Below, in pieces: positions 59,314 to 64,000 of a stretch of 64,000 nt of DNA. The translations under genes and the position numbers were made by a program. The DNA lies in contig CM060078.1 in assembly GCA_030533445.1 (NCBI GenBank), forward strand, positions 27,660,091-27,724,090, given 5' to 3'. Under the pieces are notes generated by a model. It worked only from the letters and a program-made list of their open reading frames with translations. It did not search any database and was not told the origin of the DNA. The stretch's first letter is position 1. Each line of letters begins with the position of its first letter. This DNA comes from Cyprinodon diabolis. Taxonomy: Eukaryota; Chordata; Actinopteri; Cyprinodontiformes; Cyprinodontidae.

Positions 59314-59620
59314 TCATCAGTGGTTCCCATCCATCATCAGTGGTTGAACGCCAAATATAATAGTTTTGATTTGTCCACTGTGAGGGCCAAGTCAGCTATC
59401 AGTGCAACAGGCTGAGCTGCTTAGATGACACATTTCAGAAATGGTCATCATAAACTAAAAACAATTGGCACCATGTTGGACTGAAATTAAATTGACATGG
59501 CAAACTTACTTCCTATCAATTTCATTGCATGCTTTGGTTTGATATTATGGGTTTCCTCTGGGCACACCAGTTTACTTCCCCTAAAAAAAAAAAAAAAAAA
59601 TCTAGCATGTGTTGTTGGGG

Positions 59621-59629
59621 TATAAATAC
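59621..59629 (+). promoter_or_regulatory. TATA-box-like sequence
   Basis: tataaatac stands after a poly(A) run (59583-59600) and before non-repetitive DNA. No gene follows it within the next 2 kb, so it may be fortuitous or a promoter remnant. Confidence 0.2.
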
Positions 59630-59777
59630 GGTCCAGTCAGTCAACGTAATGTCAGGTGGGTTTAAGAGGAATTTTTCGCACCATTACATCTGCTAAGAGA
59701 TGTCCTGGTCCACAATTGTGTATAGGCCAACCAGGTGTTAGTAACAGGCCCCTAGCAACCACATACTCTGCTTACCA

Positions 59778-59817
59778 GTTTTGGGCACGTTACTTTGAAA
59801 AAGTAATTAGTTATAGT
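59778..59817 (+). repeat. Fragment of hAT-like left end
   Basis: ttgggcacgttactttgaaaaagtaattagttatagt matches the left end of the element at 41177-42397 and is cut off by the SINE that starts at 59818. Confidence 0.8.
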
Positions 59818-60016
59818 GGGCTGCTCAGTGGCGCAGTGGGTAGCACTGCTGCCTTGCAGCAAGAAGGTTCTGGGTTTGATTCCCGTCCCAGGGTCTTTTT
59901 GCATGGAGTTGTCATGTTCTCCCTGAGCATGCGTGGGTTCTCTCCAGGTACTCTGGCTTCCTCCCACAGTCCAAAAACATGACAGGTAGGTTAATTGGCT
60001 TCTCAATTCTCCTTAG
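59818..60016 (+). repeat. tRNA-derived SINE-like repeat
   Basis: Head cagtggcgcagtgggtagca (A box) and ggttctgggtttgattccc (B box), then ctccctgagcatgcgtgggt and ggcttcctcccacagtccaa, a repeat widespread in fish. It interrupts a hAT fragment. Confidence 0.75.
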
Positions 60017-60033
60017 GTGTTATTGTTTTTTTA

Positions 60034-60985
60034 AACCATGTTCTACCTTGATTTATTCGAATGTATCCGTCTTTTTCTTGTTTTGCAGAGTGTGTTAGAT
60101 GTGTGCTAGAACATTGGTAAATAGCCTGTGCTTATATAGCACTTTCTCAAGTCAGAGGACTTGACCAAAGCGCTTCACACTACATTCAGTCATTCACCCA
60201 TTCATGCACACTGATTTAGGATAATGTAAAGGAGGTAATATGATCAGTCTTACCTTGAATAATAACAAACAACTGGATGACTTCACTTGTAGATTGTGCA
60301 CCTTATGTTTTTGCAGAATGAATTCTTCAACATACTTTATTTATTAAAATAAAGTACTTAATTATTTTGTCAAAGTGAGCAATGGGTAGACTTTACGGTC
60401 TTTATTTTGGTGCATTTAGTCAGACAAATGAATCTCAACTTCAGGCACCTGAAATTTTTCATTCATTGTAACTAAATTTAACAACCTGAAGAACAAATGC
60501 ACCAAGTTGCTGAAACCACCAGACTAATTTAACTGTTTGCAAATAGATTTGCTAATGTTGTACAGCTGAAAGAACTCTAAGCAATTACCAAGCGTTTGAA
60601 TATCAGATGAAAGACAAAACTGTAACTAGAATTGAGCACAGCAACTTTTTAAGATTAGATAATTATAGCTGAAAGTCCTATTTTATCATTTTTTTTAAGT
60701 TATTATTAATTTATATATTTCTGCTTTTGTACCACAAGAGGGCAGCAAAGCTATTTTGGCAACAGGAGGAAACCTCTCCACTGTGGGAGTGGGAACAAAA
60801 CAGGATGGGAAATGCATGAATGATAAGTGTCTCATTCTAAGGCAGATTACATCAATAATTGCATTTTTCTGTTTATATCTATCAATGTTTCCATGGCTTT
60901 ACAGTCTAGCACTGCTTTCATTGATCTGAAAGAAAAAGTAGGCTTAAAGGCTTAAAAGAGGCATTAAGCTTTTTCAACAGATTTA
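60034..60985 (+). repeat. Long direct repeat, copy B
   Basis: The downstream partner of 52582-53500, in the same orientation, about 7.4 kb apart. It keeps 60290-60640, which copy A lacks. Between the copies lie the palindrome, the LINE, the kinase gene and the SINE. Confidence 0.85.
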
Positions 60986-61217
60986 CCATTAGGCAAAACT
61001 AGGCATTTAATAGGGCCCCAAGTTCCTGGGGGGGCCCTAAAACTCCTTTTACATGTATGGTTAATACAACTATTACTTATTTGTGCACATTAATTATGGT
61101 TTTTATAAAAATCCTTTCGCTAAAATGCCTTTAAAATGCTTATAATATTAAGTGTGTCTCGGGGCCCCCCCTACAGTGTCCACTACATTGGTTCAGTCCA
61201 TTTGCTGAAAGGTCCAA

Positions 61218-64000
61218 TCACACGGTAGCAAACTATTTTTTTAATTTTTTTATTATTATTTCAACAAACATTTACTTGAAAAAATACTCTCAGAGAGGAT
61301 AACAAATGTGAACATGAACAGATAAAGATCAATTACAAGAAAAACAAATAAGTAAAACACTTAACAGGGGATTTATCTCAGCAAACAATTAAAACAAACA
61401 TAGACAGAGCCATAGAAATAATAGAAACAAAAAGGTGAATGCACTTAAAATAGCAGATGTTTGGAGAAATCCAGTCTCAATTGTTTGGCATATTTGTCAT
61501 TTTTTATCTTCTTAAGAGAAGAAAAATAGATTTTAAAGTCATTTATAAACCAATTAAAAGAAGGTTTAGACTTTCTCCATTTAGCACAGTGGATATGATA
61601 TTTACCGATCAGCAGGAGGACATTAATAGTGTAAGAAACAGGCTGGGGAAGATGGTCCATATAAAAAATAACATCATTTAGTGCAAAAGGGGGGATATCA
61701 TCAATTTTTAAAGATATCCAGTCTTTCAAATGTTTCCAGAAGCGGTGTGTAGCGGGACAGAGGTAAAACATATGTTCAACGGTTTCACTATTATTATTAC
61801 AACAAAAAGAACATTGATCCACCTCAAAACCAAATCTTTTTCTTAAAAATTCTGCCACAGGATAAATTTTGTTAATAACTTTAAAATGTGTTTCTTTGAC
61901 TTTAGGTAAAATAGGCCATTTAACAAATTCTGAGAAAGCTTTATCGACTATATCTGAGTTAACAGAAATATCTCTCTTCCAAGTAAATCTATCATAATCA
62001 TGAAATTTTCTGGCTTTCAAAAAACTGTTAATAAATTTATTATTGCATTTTTTATCAAGTGAATTACATTGTGAAATCAACAATCTGGGCAGTATTGGTG
62101 TATAATTATTATATAACCTATAGTTTTTTATCAATTGAATTAAAGGCAGTGGAATCGATTTACACAGTTTGTTATATTCTCTTATAGAACACTTAACATT
62201 ATATTTTTCTAAAAAATCTGAATAATTTATAATATCGCTGTTATCATCCAATAAATCAGTAACATAAATAATGTTTTTGTTAAACCATTCCTTTTTGAAG
62301 ATAGATTTGCGATTAATTGTTATTACCCTATTGTTCCATAGAGTTGAGCTATGGGGAGAAAAGCTATGGGTGAAAATCATTTTCCAATAATGCAAAATCT
62401 GCTTGTGGAAGTTGGATAGCTTGATTGGAATCCTGTTTGTCTCAAAGTCACATTTTAGAATAAAGTCTAAACCTCCTAATTTATCAAATAATGATCTTGG
62501 AATGTGATACCACATAGAATTCGGGTGCAGCATATAAGATTTGATCCAGTTAATTCAGAAGGTGCCAACCATTGATTCAATATCTGGAGCTTTAATACCA
62601 CCTTTATTATATTCTTTCACCAACTGAGATTTTTTTATGTAATGTGTTTTATTCCTCCATAAAACTGAAAGATTATTGTGTTTGCTTTACTTATGTTTTT
62701 AGAGGATATAAACAAGGAGTGGCAGGGATAAACCAGTCTGGAAATTCCTTCAGTTTTGGACAGAATATTTCTGCCAAATATCGTAAGGTCTCTTATTAAC
62801 CAGTGACTAAGACCTTTTTTCATATCCAAAATACGATTTGAAATATTTGTATCTTCTCTTCTAATTAAGTTTTTTGATATCGTCAGCCCTAGGTATTTAA
62901 CTTCAGTTACAACTTTAATAGAAGCAATTGAGGTATTAGGACTTGTAAAAATAGGAAGTAGTTCACATTTTTTTATATTAAGAGATAAACCAGACGTAAC
63001 AGAGAATATAGAAATAGTACTTAAGGCTTTATCTATCATTGATTTATCTTTTAGAAAGATACAGGTATCATCAGCAAATTGGCTTATTCTAAATTCTCTA
63101 TCAAAAATTGTGATACCTTGTATGTGATTGGAGTTTTTAATTAACAAAGCTAGCAGTTGTGTAGCTAAGATGAAAAGCTTTGGGGAAATGGGACAACCCT
63201 GTCTGATTCCACATGAAATCTCAAATGCAGGCGTTAATCCCGGGTTTAGAGAGATCATGCTACTGATGTCAGTGTAAAGCCCTTTAACTATGCCACAGAA
63301 TTTGCTTCCAAAACCAAGGAAGTGTAAAGTTTCAAGCAAAAACGAATGTTCAAGTGAGTCAAAGGCTTTGAAAAAGTCTAAGAATAATATGTAGCCATTT
63401 GTAGGAATAAAGTTTCTATAATCTAACAGGTCAATAATTAGTCTGATATGGTTATGTATAACTCTACCTTTCACAAAGGCTGATTGACACTCATCCACTA
63501 ATTTTGATAATCCCTTATCCAATCTATTAGAGTAGATGTGAGCTAGCAATTTATAGTCGTTGCATAGTAATGTTATTGGCCTCCAATTATCTAAAAACAA
63601 TTTATCTTTATTGGGCTTTGGAATTAGGGTTATAACACCTCTTTTCATTGTAGGGGACAGCTGACCCAATGAGATACATTCAAGCAGGGCATTATAAAGC
63701 AGTAGTCTGATATCATTCCAAAAATGGATATAAAACTCTACTGTTAAGCCATCCAGCCCAGGGGATTTTCCTTTTGACATTTTTGTAATTGCTAAATCTA
63801 GCTCTTCAATTTTGAGGTTGTCATCCATAAGTTGCTTAAAATGACCATCAATTTTTTCCCTATATTTCCCAATTTTTTCAAAAAATATTTGACAGTGTTC
63901 TACTGAAAATTTGGTTGTATATAGTTTTTTTTATAAAAGTTTCTTATTTCCTCGTTAACTTTATCTTGGTTATCAATACTTATATTATCAATAAGTAATC
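61218..64000 (-). mobile_element. L1/Tx1-like LINE, runs off the window
   Basis: On the minus strand, two long frames (63828-62635 and 62533-61445) encode reverse transcriptase then the C-terminal region. The first shows KGKSPGLDGLTVEFY, LIPKPNKD, GYILFLDFFKAFDS, GIRQGCPISP and QFADDTCIFL (intact FADD). The second has the CSFCCNNNSETVEHMFYLC cysteine motif. A frame break between them (62534-62634) interrupts the protein. A T-rich stretch near 61236-61261 may mark the 3' tail. The endonuclease part would lie beyond 64000. Confidence 0.85.

Noticed and set aside
52582..60985. Reading the two direct repeats as LTRs of a retrotransposon
   Set aside because: No gag-pol, primer-binding site or TG..CA ends; the interior holds unrelated insertions and a host-type kinase gene, and the copies differ by large indels.
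1..64000. CRISPR arrays, rRNA operons and classical tRNA genes
   Set aside because: None seen. The only tRNA-like sequences are the heads of SINEs, whose A and B boxes are diverged and followed by SINE bodies.

Overview
The window is nuclear DNA of a ray-finned fish, most likely a percomorph teleost. The genes have many introns with GT/AG junctions and are separated by AT-rich DNA full of Tc1-like, hAT-like, L1/Tx1-like and tRNA-derived SINE repeats of the kind common in teleosts. All gene models below were built by hand from the sequence, by joining exons whose reading phases agree. No species can be named from the sequence alone.

Layout. 1-1719 (+): last three coding exons of a BH3-only apoptosis gene, best read as bik. 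7564-2291 (-): complete mcat (mitochondrial malonyl-CoA:ACP transacylase, 5 coding exons, 368 aa), convergent with bik. The bik/mcat pair is also adjacent in human, which supports both calls. 23820-9134 (-): complete def6 (12 exons, 629 aa), a PH-domain and coiled-coil Rho-family GEF. 24.2-29.8 kb: no gene, but a well-preserved 573-bp MITE and two copies of another dispersed repeat. 30918-29830 (-): an intronless tetraspanin with a long cytosolic N-terminus. 31-36 kb: AT-rich DNA with repeats, including an element carrying the start of a RecQ-like helicase. 44371-36256 (-): a 9-exon, 960-aa gene joining a TIN2 (TINF2) N-terminal-like domain to 14 C2H2 zinc fingers. 47416-51641 (+): complete washc3 (7 exons, 211 aa), a subunit of the WASH complex. 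52.5-61 kb: a repeat-rich block with a 5'-truncated LINE, an intronless HIPK-like kinase gene (544 aa), a SINE, and a roughly 1-kb sequence present twice in direct orientation on either side. 61.2-64 kb (-): a second L1/Tx1-like LINE that runs off the window.

The genes do not form a pathway. They act in apoptosis (bik), mitochondrial fatty-acid synthesis (mcat), Rac/Cdc42 signalling (def6), endosomal actin nucleation (washc3), and probable membrane organisation, DNA-binding and kinase signalling for the three less familiar genes. The observations most worth following are the TIN2-like/zinc-finger fusion, the intronless HIPK-like kinase with a DFS motif and no activation-loop tyrosine, and the two elements that each carry the start of a RecQ-like helicase.
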